This document shows, piece by piece, positions 12,111 to 24,702 of a stretch of DNA of 64,000 nt. The translations under genes and the position numbers were made by a program. Origin of the DNA: Stenogyne calaminthoides (lineage: Eukaryota > Streptophyta > Magnoliopsida > Lamiales > Lamiaceae); assembly GCA_037126765.1 (NCBI GenBank), contig JBBCBC010000027.1, positions 7,030,406 to 7,094,405 on the forward strand, in the 5' to 3' direction. Numbering within the stretch: the first letter of the stretch is position 1; each line of letters begins with the position of its first letter. Under the pieces are notes generated by a model that was not told the DNA's origin, did no database searches, and saw only the letters and a program-made list of their open reading frames with translations.

Positions 12111-13114
12111 GGGGAAGCGGACAATAGAAAAGTGATGATTGGAATGGGCGCAATTTAGCATTATGCACTACATCACAACACTTGAAACTTGACGACTTCT
12201 CTCTATTCATGTTTCAGATGATGTACTTAAAATAAACATATGAATTTTAGTATGAAATTAGTATATTTATCTTTGCAAGAATTAAACAAAGGTCTAATTA
12301 ACAAGAAAAAATTCGAATTTAATCGTGAATGCAACGGTCATTTTTTAAAGTAAAAAACAATTATGTAGGCAAAATTTGGTACTTAATTATCAAATATAAA
12401 TTTTTTAATTCGCTCTAAATATATTTATTGTGTATTTTTAAAAATATAGTTATGAAATTGTTACCCGAGATATCGATCCACTTATAAATAGAGTCAGTCT
12501 CTAATAAAATGTGTTCACCGTATGAAATGTTATACAATAATATTCATTCAGTAATATTGTTACATTTATAAATTAATATCGCACACAGTTTAACATATTT
12601 TGTATGACATTATTAATTTTTAAAAGTGAAAATATTTCTGAATAAATGTAATCTTATTTAATTCCAGAAACTTGTTGATAGGAAAGGAAAGTTTGCCTAA
12701 TGAATATTAAATGATCAAACTTTGATTAAGACAATATTGTTAAATTCTAACAATACTCAAATTCATTTTACCATTGTACCCAATTTTATTTTAATCCAAT
12801 ACCATTTGAACTTATGAAATAGGTAGGAATTAAAATGTGATGTTATAAGTGTAATAAAAGAGAGAGTTGACTGAAGCGGAAGTTAAAGGCTGCACGTTAA
12901 TAGAATTTAGACGGATTAGGAACAGAATTAGATCCGTATTGGAGCAAATGCGTCTTTATTCACTTTTGTGGCCCCCGTTAAAAGGCGCTATTTTCAAGGG
13001 CCTGAAAGCGTGTTTGCCTTTGCCTTGCCGACATTTTGAGTTGACCGATGTAAATATAATAGGAATAAAATAATTGAACCAATCAGGAGCGACCATGTCA
13101 TGATATGGGGGATA
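12111..13114. other. AT-rich intergenic stretch
   Basis: No gene or clear repeat recognised. A short open frame at 12867-13073 has no recognisable domain and no neighbouring exon signals. Confidence 0.5.
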
Positions 13115-14110
13115 CAGTCACCAAATTAAGGAGTGGTTGTTGAATTTTGGTGAGAATAGAGATAGGAATGTCATCGTTGCCTTAGGCCGCTCACGCGCAG
13201 CTCGTTCATACGCCCAGGATCGCCGGACCGCATACCGCATAGCCTCTCTGCGCCACCCGCCTGCATCCAGTGCCTCCGTCTGTGCACCGCCCGCTTGCAT
13301 CCAGCACTTCACCGGTCCCTGTGCTGCAATATGCAAGCAATGTGGCTGATAATTACAACAATTAGGTCACAACTCCTCAAGCAGGAATAAATTCTGTGAT
13401 TTTTCAACTAATTTCAGACTGGAAAATTGTTTGATGAAATTCAAACTCTTCCTTCTGCACTCTTTTCACGCTGTTCTGTAAATCTGTAATTTTGGATTGA
13501 AGATTTTTTTCGCGTTTGTACTGGTTTTTGTTCAGGTAGTAACACTCTTTTGCTCATATGGTAACACTACATCAAGTTGTTCTTTAAATATGTAATTTTG
13601 GACTGGGGATTTTTTTTCGCGCTTGTACTGGTTTTGATTATGTAGTAACACGTTTTTCTTCATATGGTAACACTTTTTATTCATGTAGTAACACATGATT
13701 TTTTAGTAATATGTAACACTGTTCATATATCGTCGTAATACTATGTGAATACTCATGTGTTACCTTGTGACCCATGTTACCTTATGAATATTTATGTGTT
13801 ACGATATGTTTAATTACGTGTTACGTAAAATATGAAGTTTTTCAATATAACAATGTAGTAACAACAGACCTGGACCACTAGGCTACAACACATATTTAAT
13901 AAAGATGTTCTTCTATAAATACATATGCGTCTGCGCCAACCTAAAGGCCACTGCCCGCGCCCTGCCCTCGCCGCCAGACCCGACCAGCCCGACCCGCAAA
14001 TTTTGGACTATTTTTGTCTTATTTATGTTGTATTGCACATAACATTAGTGTGTAATATTTCACACAAGACCTTCTTCCTTAAAAAAAGGGCGAGGAAAAG
14101 TTATTAAAAA
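13115..14110 (+). mobile_element. Copy 1 of an unclassified GTAACAC-rich repeat family
   Basis: The body (about 13530-13860) has many GTAACAC/GTTACC-type words (ATGTAGTAACAC, CATATGGTAACAC) between stretches such as CTGTAATTTTGGA. Next come a degraded tRNA-like stretch (13865-13905), a GC-rich block of the CCCGACCCGC type (13930-14000) and an end stem TATTGCACA/TGTGTAATA at about 14033-14060. The same order is seen at 33876-35062 and, inverted, across 27430-31963. The left border is not resolved; a GC-rich stretch at 13180-13320 may be leader. Confidence 0.6.
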
Positions 14111-14125
14111 AAATAAAAAAAGTAA

Positions 14126-15301
14126 GGTTGTGTTTGGATGTGTATCTTTTATCTCATTTCTATTTTTATGGAAAAAAACTTTTTAGATGAATAGTTGTAA
14201 AAAATGAGAGTGTAGTTGGATGTAAAAAAATGCGTAATGACTATAGTTGATGTGATATGTCTGTTAAAAATGAGAGTGTGATTGGATGTGATTTTTTTTT
14301 AATAGTTATTATGATGAAATTTAATTTGTGTTGTGTTGTGTTATTTAATAAAATATATTTAATATTATAATAATATTAATAATTTATGTGTTACAAATAT
14401 TGAGAAAAATATTTTTTTTAGTATTTTTAATATTTTTTTTTTAAAATAATACTATTAATTTGGATAAATTTAAAAGATATTATTACTAATATAAATTTAA
14501 AATATAATATCAATATAACTATATATTTTATTATAATTTAAAAATATAATGATATTAAGTTTATACATGAATAAGTTTTTATTTATTTATATTTTAAGTG
14601 AAAATTACTATTTCCGTCCCGTGATAACATACACATTTACTGTTTTCACGTGTTTTTGCGAGCGAGTTTTTTATTAATATTTAAAATGAGAAAGTAATTT
14701 TTAAAGATGCATATAATAGATGAGAGGTATATCTATAATACCCCTTCTTAAAAATTAATTTATCATTTGATATATTAATAAATAACTCGTTCACTAAAAC
14801 TCAATAATAAAGGTGGAGTGTTCATTATTTTGGGACGAAGGTAGTATTTGTTTAGAACATTTCAGTATAGATTTAGTGATTTTCAACTTTTGTATTTATT
14901 TATATGTAGCAATTGTTTGTCTACGTGGTAATTTTTTAATATAATTTTCTTTCATTTATATAATAGTTATTTTTTAATTGCATATATATAGAGAGAGAGG
15001 AAATAAAAATTATAAAATAAATAAGTAAAATTATATTTAAAAAAAAAACAAATCCTACACTTCAGTGCTTGACCATAAACTAAGAAGAAAAAACTCGTCT
15101 GACATCATTTCTGCCAATGCCAGATGTTTGTACCGAGGAGAAAAAACTTCACTATTTTTCAAAAGTTTTTGTTCAGATTTAGATTAACAGTGTAGAGATA
15201 ATAATGCAAGATTTTAGTGAATAGTGAATAAAGTTGAGAATTTTTTCCAAAAAATGAGATTTGGAAAAGAAAATGGGAATTTTTGACATCCAAGCACAGC
15301 C
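14126..15301. mobile_element. PIF/Harbinger-like non-autonomous element 1
   Basis: The termini GGTTGTGTTTGGATGT and, inverted, GGCTGTGCTTGGATGT agree at 14 of 16 positions. The element is flanked by TAA at 14123-14125 and 15302-15304. Three-base TWA duplications and G(G/C)CTGTGTTTGG-type ends are characteristic of PIF/Harbinger. The 1,176-bp interior is AT-rich and has no transposase. Confidence 0.75.
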
Positions 15302-15321
15302 TAATTATGCCTCACTTTTTA

Positions 15322-16314
15322 GGCTATGTTTACTTTGAAAAAAAATATTAGGGTGAATATAATAAGATGGGATGAAATAAGAAAATAAGAAATGGAGATT
15401 GAATTTACATATCTTATCACCCATTTACTTAAATGAATTTGATAAAATTAAATTTACACATTTATTATAATACCCCTCTTCTAAACATTCGTATCTCCTC
15501 CCTAGTCATCTTCCTTAAAAGATTTTACAGCAGCAGTGATCTAAATTATTCTTTTTAAAAAGCATGAAATTCTATATTGTCTATTGAACTGCATTTGACA
15601 CTTGAGATTATAAAATTGAATCAATTTTTTAAGTTCGTCCAAATAATCCATTCCAAGGAAGAAAAAGAGATCAAAGCAAATTTAAAAAAAAAAAACCAAA
15701 TCATCTCACACCAAATGAAAACCTTTTCATCTCATCACACGTCTAACACTAAAAACATATTTCACGGGTGCTATACCCTAGAAAAAATAGTTACAGACAA
15801 AGAAATTGAAGTAAGATCCAATACGATGTTGGGCTCGTCCACTACTATGCACAACCGTCACTCAAAATTGCAGAGTCGCTCAATTTCTATTCCAATTTTA
15901 CACTTCTGTCCCGGTATGAATTAAAACTACAAATCTGATAATAAAAACTGATCGACTCCATCGGTGTTGGGCTCGTCCACTACTGTTTGCTCAGTCGCTT
16001 TTGCACTTGCCGGCGTTGTCAAAATTTTGATCGGAATTTTCCTCCGTCAAAGAGGAAATTCCATTTGCCGACTTACAAATAAGAAGAGATGATATATGAT
16101 ATAATATTGTTCATTCATGGGTATTTGAGTAATATTTGTATTACCCCTAATAAAATTAATAGGTGTGCTTAGAAAGGATTTATAATCAAACTTAATTGTC
16201 AAAATTGAGATTTATCCACGGGCAGGGGATGCCCGGAACTTTTTGATCAATCAAAGTAAATAAGTGTAGATAATTAATACTTATCCAACCTTATCACTCA
16301 AAATAAATGCAGTC
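15322..16314. mobile_element. PIF/Harbinger-like non-autonomous element 2
   Basis: The termini GGCTATGTTTACTTTGA and, inverted, GACTGCATTTATTTTGA are similar. TTA flanks both sides at 15319-15321 and 16315-16317. The interior is non-coding. An open frame at 15577-15924 inside it has no recognisable domain. Confidence 0.6.
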
Positions 16315-16317
16315 TTA

Positions 16318-17345
16318 GGGCCTTTTGACAGGGTCGTTTACTTATCTTCGCGATTGGGCCGATTGAGTGGTCGGCCCAGATTACATGGGGGCTCGATTAT
16401 TAAGTGGGTGTTTGGTAATAAAATTCGGTCAAACAGATTAGCTAACATATTGGCATCCTTTGACTCAATATTTAATTATAATTGACTGAATCACCCCTGT
16501 GGTATTTATTAAATTACTACCCTATCTATATATTATTCAATTGGAGTTTTTATCTCTCAAAACAGATCGTGAAGCTCATACACCCAAATTCATCTTCGTT
16601 CGCCGGAAAAGGTGTATTTGGCGACGCGTTCCGACTGCATATGCAAGGTAAAAATATCTGAATCAAGTTGCTTAACAACAATTATAAATCGAGTAACAAA
16701 AATTAACAAGGAATACATACCCAAACCATTTCGACTTTAAACGAAAGAAACCCTAATTTTCTACAACAATAATAAACCGCATACCTGAAACTAACTACAA
16801 AATTTCCGTAGATAATATCATAGATTTACCCAAAATATATCCCAATATCCTGATTCAACCACTAAAATAAGCATCTATGGTAGTGGTGATATGTATATAT
16901 ATATATAACCAGATCGATTTACAAACAAAACAACTGAATATAATAGAAGATGTTGGAAAAATACAGAGAATAAAAGATTCAAGTTCATGGTTGGGATTCG
17001 TTGTTTGTCGTCACTGCAGACCATCGACGATGAGATCGTCGTGATATTTTTCTCTAGAGCTTTTTCAATTGGGAGTGAAAGAGGAATGAAGAATTAAGGT
17101 CAGCAAAACTTTATATATGACAGGGGCATTTTTGGAAATTCGTAGTTATCTCCGCATTACTGTTGAAACACGACACCCCAACGCATCACATTTGGTGAGA
17201 TTGTTTGGCCGAAGCGGAACAGTGTTATGACGCAGGCTTCAAAAAAGTCTTGGGCCTTCAAGATAATTTAACTGAGCTACCAAACTCTAAATAAGCCCAC
17301 GATTAGTGTCTGATAACTCACTTATCGGCCCTAACAAATGACCCC
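16318..17345. mobile_element. PIF/Harbinger-like non-autonomous element 3
   Basis: The left terminus GGGCCTTTTGACAGGGTCG pairs, with about six differences in 20, with the inverted right terminus GGGGTCATTTGTTAGGGCCG. TTA flanks it at 16315-16317 and 17346-17348. The left TTA is shared with element 2, so the two elements abut. No transposase is visible. Confidence 0.65.
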
Positions 17346-17789
17346 TTAGAGTTTACAAGAATCACCAAAGAAGGAGAAGCAATTTTTCTCAGACCCTCCC
17401 AATTTCAACTAAAAGCTCAAATCAATCTTCAAACACCAAGTTTTGAAGATGATCACCTATTAATGCATGTTGCATGTTGCAATAACACCACGCCAAAAGC
17501 CATGGAATGGAAGTATGAAATAGTGATACTGAAATCAGGAAATTTTCAAAAATAATTTCAGCTGATCATGTAGCATTTTGAATAAGCTTTCTCTCAATCT
17601 CTATTCAGAATACAGGCAGATAAATTAGAAGCATTTTGACAACCAAGTAAAAAAGAAACAAACTCTACGCTCCTGAAATTACAATTTTTTGGATCCAGTT
17701 GAATGAAAGTAAAGTGTACCTATATCGGGTTTTTAAGGTTCATAGGGGATGCTCATTCTGAGAGTCAAACAGAAGTAATGGGACTCGAG

Positions 17790-19919
17790 CTACCCGAGGC
17801 TAGTGGCTGTCTCTTGTCCAATTCTTGATAGTACTCTATTCGTATATTCTTCCCGTTTATTGAGCTCCTTTGTTCTCTGGTCTACATGATCGTTAAGGCA
17901 AGCAAACCCTGAGAAAACTGCTCTGTATCAGTTCAGACACCAGACTGAGCAGTGAGTCTGCACCTTGAAGGCTTGAACCTGATTTTCATGAACTCAAATA
18001 GTCGAACAAACAACATAACGTTAGGAGAAAATCGAAAAATATGGAAGGAGATTACAGAATGTGTATTCTGTATTAGAAACTTAAGGGGATGGTAATACGA
18101 ACCAGCATGGTTATTGTGGTGGTTAATGAAAATAAAAGATGATCAGTTCATCTTCATCACACTTGTTACGGGGGTAACGAGGCTCAGAATAAGTTAATCA
18201 TTACCCCGTCTATGATTAACTACCTCCCCTCCTATGACCATTTCTCATCAATCACTCCACTCATTCTCAACCAGTAACCTTTTCTTTTGTCCTCAATTAT
18301 TCAAAGATTAGAGCAAAACACCAACAATGTAAGCATCATTCTCATTGTAATTCACTATCCAATGATTTTCAATACTATTCTCATTGGAAAATTTGAATCA
18401 AAGCCCCCTTAATGGAGCAGATAAACACATGGATAAACGAGTAGCCACTAAGAAAAAGTAACTGTAAGGAGTGTGTGCATGTGTGTATAAAGTGTGAACA
18501 GATAAACCAATCCCCTTCTTCAATATTCTTCTGCACAAAGCCTGGATTAAAAAATGAAGATTAGCTTTTGCATACACGAAACAACAACGTTAAGATGTCA
18601 AAGAGACAAATTGGCCAGATCACCAGTCAGTATTGGACATTTTCTAAAGAAACAAAATTTTTTTAATAATTAAAATGGATATTACCTACAAGGCTACAAC
18701 CAAGACATCGCATATAGCTAATAAACATTATAAGTAGAAAGCAGGAAAATTATATATTTCAGTTGGCTATTACTTGCCCAACTTAGGAAAAGATACTTTT
18801 GGGGGCTGAAATTTTTCAAAGAGCTGCAATAGCCAAAAAACTAGGGTTGGCCCAGAAGCACATCATGCACTGATCAGTTTCTATGTTGGCGCTCCATGTT
18901 TTTTAAAAACATCACACTGAAAATATAAACCTTCCAAGTACAAATTCGCCACAAAAACGATGCTCTTATCAGATTCCAGAATTCAATCAATATAATCATG
19001 TAAGTTCCAAAAGAAAGATATAGAGTTTGTCTGGACGCATATGCTTTTGAAGTGTACTTAAACCACTCCATGACAGTTCCTAATAGATATTTACACTTTT
19101 CTACCACAGAAGAAGAGAGTTTCTTGAAATTTTTTAAAATTTTCCAAAATACATGTCAATAACGTATCATATTGTTTGTCCAGATGTTTTCAGGATGTAT
19201 CAGCAAATGTATTCATGTTTACCCAACATTAACTCTCAAATACATTTCCCAATTACTACACATCTCGTCTATGAAATAATCCTAGTATGCACATAACAAA
19301 GAGGACGATAAACGCAGAATAATTACATGGAAGGCCAACCAAAGAAATTGTTCTACCAATATAAGAGACCTTATCACCAACCAAGCTATAACAATCATTT
19401 GCTTGCTTCCATGTGCTCTTAGCTCTATGTAACCTACTGACTTAATTCTGCATTGCAGAAAGAAAAGAGAGTCAAAGAATACGACATCCAGAACTACTAT
19501 TCGTAGAGCAGATTAATTACCATCTATATTTTTAGTTCAAATTCTGCTCAATCTTTTCTAATTAATTCATGGCTTGGGCTTTCTACGCTTTCAAAATAAC
19601 AAGAAACTCATAAGATGCAGAGCTGGTAATAACAAGAAACTCACAAAATGTACAAAAGAATTAATAGTTTCTGAATCCAGCCACTCTTCACGAAACTGAG
19701 TTCTTGTACTTATCCTTTCGAAATAAAAGGCATAGACACATAGACATTAACAAATAGATGAACAGAAAAGGTTGTAACCATATCTGAATTACATTAACAG
19801 GAAACTCAAAATTATCGGCCAGATTTCTAATTCCAGCATCCACCTTCTGTTCATTCCAGCAACTATACATATAAATAATCAATACAAAGAATAACAAAAT
19901 CAGATGAAATTAAATTAAA

Positions 19920-19951
<32 letters not shown>

Positions 19952-20180
19952 TTAACCCAGTATAATTTCTATATCTCAATAGGAAAAACCAGCATAATCA
20001 GTACAAGAATAACAAAATCAGATGAAATTAATTAAAGAAGAATCCGGTACTAACCCAAAGTATAATTTCTATATCCCAATAGGCAAAATCAGCACACGAA
20101 AGAACCCTAAATTCGTAGGGGAAAATGGCAAAAAGAAAAAAACCAGCGCACGAAAGAACCCTGAAATTCAGGGGAAAAAT
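17790..20180 (-). other. Unrecognised minus-strand gene or gene remnant (exon-like pieces)
   Basis: Three pieces look exonic but I do not recognise the family. A terminal piece at 17790-17908 follows a TTCTCAG acceptor and reads a charged, coiled-coil-like tail (HVDQRTKELNKREEY, VLSRIGQETATSLG, stop). A second at 19256-19440 reads AKSTWKQANDCYSLVGDK and, if not spliced at the following GT, continues to a membrane-like segment (FIVLFVMCILGLFHRRD, stop). A third at about 19790-19860 reads CWNEQKVDAGIRNLADNFE after a TATAG acceptor. Nothing coding is clear between them or at the 5' end, which would lie near the duplicated leader at 19880-20180. I cannot join the pieces into one model, so function is unknown. 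Confidence 0.35.
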
Positions 20181-20185
20181 TGGCA
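19882..20185. repeat. Local tandem duplications with a GAA microsatellite
   Basis: AATAACAAAATCAGATGAAATTA occurs at about 19889 and again at 20007. GTATAATTTCTATATC with CAATAGG occurs at about 19959 and 20060. ACGAAAGAACCCT occurs twice, about 53 bp apart (20096 and 20149). A GAA run lies at about 19929-19949. Together they form a block of small direct duplications directly downstream of U6 gene 1. Confidence 0.75.
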
Positions 20186-20187
20186 AA

Positions 20188-20237
20188 AAAATTTGGACCA
20201 TTTCTCGATTTATGCGTGTCATCCTTGCGCAGGGGCC

Positions 20238-20269
<32 letters not shown>

Positions 20270-20289
20270 TCGGATGTCCCCGAAGGGAC
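20188..20289 (-). ncRNA. U6: U6 spliceosomal snRNA gene 1
   Basis: A complete 102-nt plant U6 RNA. The 5' stem-loop is GTCCCTTCGGGGAC, followed by the conserved core ATACAGAGAAGATTAGCATGG with the ACAGAGA box and AGC triad, then the internal stem-loop region (CCTGCGCAAGGATGACACGC) and the 3' end GGTCCAAATTTT. The T run that follows is a Pol III terminator. U6 is the catalytic RNA of the spliceosome. The gene looks functional because its promoter is also intact. Confidence 0.97.
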
Positions 20290-20310
20290 GAACAACGTCA
20301 GCAAAGCTTC

Positions 20311-20355
20311 TATATATAAACTACTTTTCAAAGCTGATGAGTTTCGATGTGGGAC
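20311..20355 (-). promoter_or_regulatory. Pol III promoter of U6 gene 1 (USE and TATA)
   Basis: On the minus strand the upstream sequence element GTCCCACATCG lies at 20345-20355 and the TATA box TTTATATATA at 20311-20320. The gap is 24 bp, the short spacing that in plants directs Pol III rather than Pol II. Confidence 0.93.
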
Positions 20356-20440
20356 GATATATTGAAACCCACCTTCTGGGCTTTTATAATTGGGCCGAGG
20401 TTTTTGGGCTGTGCCTTTGGGCTGACCCTGTGCTCTTAAA

Positions 20441-21200
20441 TTGATAATTGTTTGTTTTGGGCTGGGAATTTAAAATTACTGTTAATTTTTTGTTCCAAAT
20501 CTTTTTCTTCAATTATTTTGAATAATTAAATAGTAGGCTTTTAAATCTAGTTTAATATAAATTGATTATTAACTTTTTATTTGGGTATTTGGCTTAAAAC
20601 CAGTGATTTAGATATATGTTCAATTTAAAGCTTATGAGAAAAATCAAATGATTGAATTAAAATGACAGTCTCATGGATCACAAGTAGTCTGCTCAATTTA
20701 GACAAGGTTATCAAGTAAAGATTTAATTTTATTTTTTTTTAAAAAAAAAGGTGGATGTTTTTTAAAATTTTGAAATGAATAGACTTAATTACAAATAAAA
20801 TCACCAACTTTCACTCAACTGCAATTTGATCTAAATCTTTGCATAATTGCACATAATTTATCACTTTTAAATATTGTTGTAAGTTAGGCTTACAAATAAC
20901 CTTTTTTGTGTCCGAATTTGACTTGACCAATCAATATATTCATATCTTAATCCAAATATCCTCATTGTGCATAATGAAAAGTATACTGGAATTATCATGT
21001 AAGAGAAACGAACACAAGTTGAACTGTCCACAAACCTAATTTTTTAACAATATGTGAAAATTGTGATTTATTTCTAACTATTCAAAAAGTTAGATTAAAT
21101 TGAAATAGAGAGAAATGTAATACTTTTTTATTTTTTATTTTTAAAGACAATCAATTACAATAGTTTTATAAGATAATCAATTACAATAATTTCTTCTACC
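20441..21200. other. AT-rich intergenic stretch
   Basis: No gene, RNA or clear repeat recognised apart from short A and T runs. Confidence 0.5.
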
Positions 21201-21365
21201 ACCGTGCACATGACAACATCATTTTATCTCGCTGTAGATCAGAACCACAATCACCACAAGAGGGGGACGACCCGAAACTGCAACTCGGAACCGCAACCGC
21301 ACTGCAACCGTAACCGCAATCCAACAAGAGGGGAACCACCACAAGAGGAAATAAATATTCATTCT

Positions 21366-21425
21366 CCGTGTCTTGAACCCGGGACCTCAAGGTCTCAGGT
21401 GGTAAAGCTCTAACTACTTATAATA
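21366..21425 (-). repeat. tRNA-like sequence, possible SINE head
   Basis: On the minus strand AGTTAGAGCTTTACCACC resembles a tRNA A box, and CCCGGGTTCAAGAC resembles a B box at tRNA-like spacing. There is no full cloverleaf. A tRNA-derived SINE head is the likeliest reading, but no poly-A body was delimited. Confidence 0.35.
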
Positions 21426-22716
21426 CTTATAATACGTTAATTTGCAATTATACCTAAATAAATAAAAAAGCACGTGCAAGATAATCGCACACATAAAACA
21501 TATGTAATTACCTGAAAGCATGCACATTTTTTTACATGTTAGGGATTTCTATACCAGGACCATGAAGTTTACAAAACACCCCAAATAATGTTATAACATT
21601 TTTTTTGGCAGCAATATTATGATTTTTAAATTATATAGTACGAATATATAATAAAAATATAACAATAATTGTTTCAAAATTAGGCAGCCGTTTTATGCCC
21701 GCCTCTAAACGAGCTAATTCTTACTTGGTCCAACCCATCTTGTAAGCACGACAGGACTGAGTTGACCAATGGACTAATCTCGTTTTGATACGTCTAGCTA
21801 CTATACATTAAAAACACATCATACAATATTCAATTTATATATCCCGGATAGTCGAATTAGCATCGAGATTAAGACGTGATTATTATTAATTCATTACTAA
21901 TTATTAGGGATGATCGATGCCAATCAAATTGATCAATGGTGGAAATTTGGATTATTGATCGTACCCTGAAGACCCATTCTGTAGGTTGCATTCTTGAACG
22001 TGGTTCGTTCAATTTACAAATTGTATTAATTTTTAATGTTTTTTTAGAAAACAAGCATATTACACTGAAGATTTGGTGCTTAGTAAGTTCGGTTGTATTT
22101 AGCTTTGTAAATTTCTCAAGAAAGGGACAATGGTGTTTGGTTTACTCATTTGGCTGTATTTTCTTTAATACTTCTTTGAGGATGGAGTTAATAAACTCAT
22201 TTGGATCTTGTGTTTGTATTTCGAAATTTTGAATGATTAAATTAACGCGTGTTTTCAAACTCTAGAAAATTGTTTTTAGAATTATTTTTATAAAAAATAA
22301 TTGTGAGAGACAAATTTAGAAAAGAAATAATTCTAGAAAATGTTTATAAAACTGAAACGCATTCTTGTTATTATTGTTCTATTATTTTTTATGAGACATT
22401 TTCATGTGAGACCGTCTCACAATGAGACGGAGTATAATTTGAGCATTGACATTTTAACATTTTGGGAGAAGTAAGTGTTAATTGTGCTAAGTTGTACACC
22501 ATCTTATGCATGCATGAGATCGTCTCATACGAGTTTTTGTCATTTTTATTATTTTTGATAGGTTTAGAGGAGGCATTTAAATATTTTCGGGTTGGGTAGG
22601 TCCCGGTGAAACTTGTTCATAATATGAAACTTATACCACCATACTTACAAATCAATACTATTACACTTATCAACTTATAACATTACATTTATAAATTAAA
22701 ATTATAGTATTAAATA
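21426..22716. other. AT-rich intergenic stretch with a GAGAC-type inverted motif
   Basis: Non-coding. Around 22395-22535, TGTGAGACCGTCTCACAATGAGACGG and a related GAGATCGTCTCAT lie about 90 bp apart, which may be a degraded MITE. Nothing else recognised. Confidence 0.4.
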
Positions 22717-22978
22717 CTCCATCCGTCCCAATCTTTAGAGAACTCTTTTTATATATTTTTTTTGTCTTAATCTTTAGAGAATCTTTCCTAAAATGAACAT
22801 ACTCACTTTATTACATAAAATATTAGTTAATAAATTTTTCTACCCCCAACTACCCATTACTTTATCACTTTATTACATAAAACAATAATAAATAATTCTT
22901 TCTATCCCAATCACTTTATTACTATTCCCATAAATTCTTATGAACAGTAAAAATTAATTAAAAATTGAATGGAGGAAG
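22717..22978. mobile_element. Stowaway-like MITE, degenerate
   Basis: It begins TA-CTCCATCCGTCCCAATC and ends GAATGGAGGAAG-TA, matching the Stowaway terminus with the TA target site. The interior has internal repeats of AATCTTTAGAGAA and is non-coding. Confidence 0.6.
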
Positions 22979-24169
22979 TATTATATTAATTTATAATAAT
23001 AATAATATTAATTTATAAATATAATTTTATAAATTTCATACTATAAACAAATTTTTATAAGGGAGTCCGGGCAAGTAAAAAGTTATGTCGAGACCATTAA
23101 AATAACATGTCATATGTGATGGGACTAAATTAGGCAAAACTTTTCTTTTTAAGATTTAGGTAAGAGGAAATTCTGGATTTACTCTATTGAAAATTAAAAT
23201 TATGCAGTATTTATTTGAAATTTGATAGGGTAAAATTTTGTTTGATGTCAAATTAATATTAATTTAATAATAATTGATATTATATTATATATTAAAAAAA
23301 AAAAAAAAAAAAAGAAGAGTGAGAAAGAAATAGTAATATAATTGTATTAATTTTTTTTGAAAATAAATGTACATATATTTTATAGGAATAAATGTAGAAG
23401 CTGAATATAAAAATCTCAAATCAAAATGAGACATAAATCATAAAGTCATAAATTCATCCAGTGAATCACAAAACAAACGTAAATTGAATTCGGGTGAGAC
23501 TACATTTGTTTGGGAACTATGTATGTGGGGAAGTTCAAATTTCAAAATTTTTATAAATTTATAATCACCAAGAATAGTCAAAATATGTGTTCTTTTGAGA
23601 TTTTATTAAAGTGAAATTTATTTTATATGACGATGTAAAATTAATATTTAATATTAATTGATATTATTATTTTTTTTTTTCTAAAAGCATTAGTGATTGA
23701 CATTGTTAGGGTGACATTTCACATTTATGGAAAGTTAAACTTGAATTGTCTCCTAGATTGGAATCCCAGAAAATAGGAATAAACAATTAATGCAATTAAG
23801 ATGCTTCAAATTAATAGACAGGCAGTGAATATCGTCTTTTATGTTTGTTTCTATCAGTGATTAGTTGTGTAATTACATTAATTTTAGGTAGATATTTTAA
23901 TCACACAAGTTAAATTTCTAAACATCAGGGTTGTTTTTACTTTTTGGGGGGTATTTTTTATGAGATCAATTTTTTGTTCGTCAACGATAGAGTTAATTTT
24001 AAACTAGTAAACTAATAATAATCTGATTGATATGGATTTTAAAATTAATCATTAATTTATTTAAATATGAAAAAGGGCTTTCTAAATAGCCATCTTAAAT
24101 CGCACATGATGGCTACCCCATTATAAGCCAAGTGGAAAATGAAAAACCACACACTCAAATACAAATGAG
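22979..24169. other. AT-rich intergenic stretch
   Basis: Contains an A run at about 23294-23313 and long AT-rich runs. No gene recognised. Confidence 0.5.
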
Positions 24170-24425
24170 TCGTCATTTAATTTAATAAAATAAAGATATT
24201 TCACAAGGAAAATTTAAAAATAATTATGGAGCTATCACTTAAAACGAAATAAATGTCCAAATAAATTAAGAAATCAAGCAAAATGACAGTAATAAGTTTG
24301 TTTCCAAATTTTATGGACACAATTTTTTACAACATATATTTATATGAATTTTGAGAAGTATATGTGTGTTTTTACGTGTATATCTATTATCATTGGTAAT
24401 GGTGACCTAACAACAAGACATCACA
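24170..24425. repeat. Dispersed ~250-bp repeat, copy 1
   Basis: It shares many segments in order with 42045-42290: TCATTTAATTTA, AAAATAAAGATATT, CACAAGGAAAA, GTTTCCAAATT, ACAACATATATTTA, GAATTTTGAGAAGTATATG, TGTTTTTACGTGTA and GTGACCTAAC. No coding. Likely an unclassified transposable-element fragment. Confidence 0.7.
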
Positions 24426-24702
24426 TCCTTTATACTATTACTAATCTTTCGGCGTTTGCGTGCAGAATTTCCACTGATTATTTCAAGATATTGATCTTGT
24501 GTTCATTTCAAGTTTGACAAAATTTTGTGGGAGAAGGTTTGGCAGTATGATGGTTCACAAACTTAGTATAAATGAACGTTTTTTTCTTTTTAAAGTGTTA
24601 AAAGAGTTATACACAAATAATGTTTCGTTTAATGTATTTTAATTTTATTTTGCAGCATCATATTTGTATTATGTATATAAAGTATTTAATTTTTAAACAA
24701 TA

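Noticed and set aside
13118..13349. Overlapping open frames on both strands in a GC-rich patch
   Set aside because: No recognisable domain, Ala/Arg-biased on both strands, and inside a repeat element; openness follows from GC content.
15577..15924. 115-codon open frame
   Set aside because: It lies within a Harbinger-like non-autonomous element and has low-complexity composition and no domain.
21366..21425. Functional tRNA gene
   Set aside because: A- and B-box-like motifs only; acceptor and anticodon stems do not pair.
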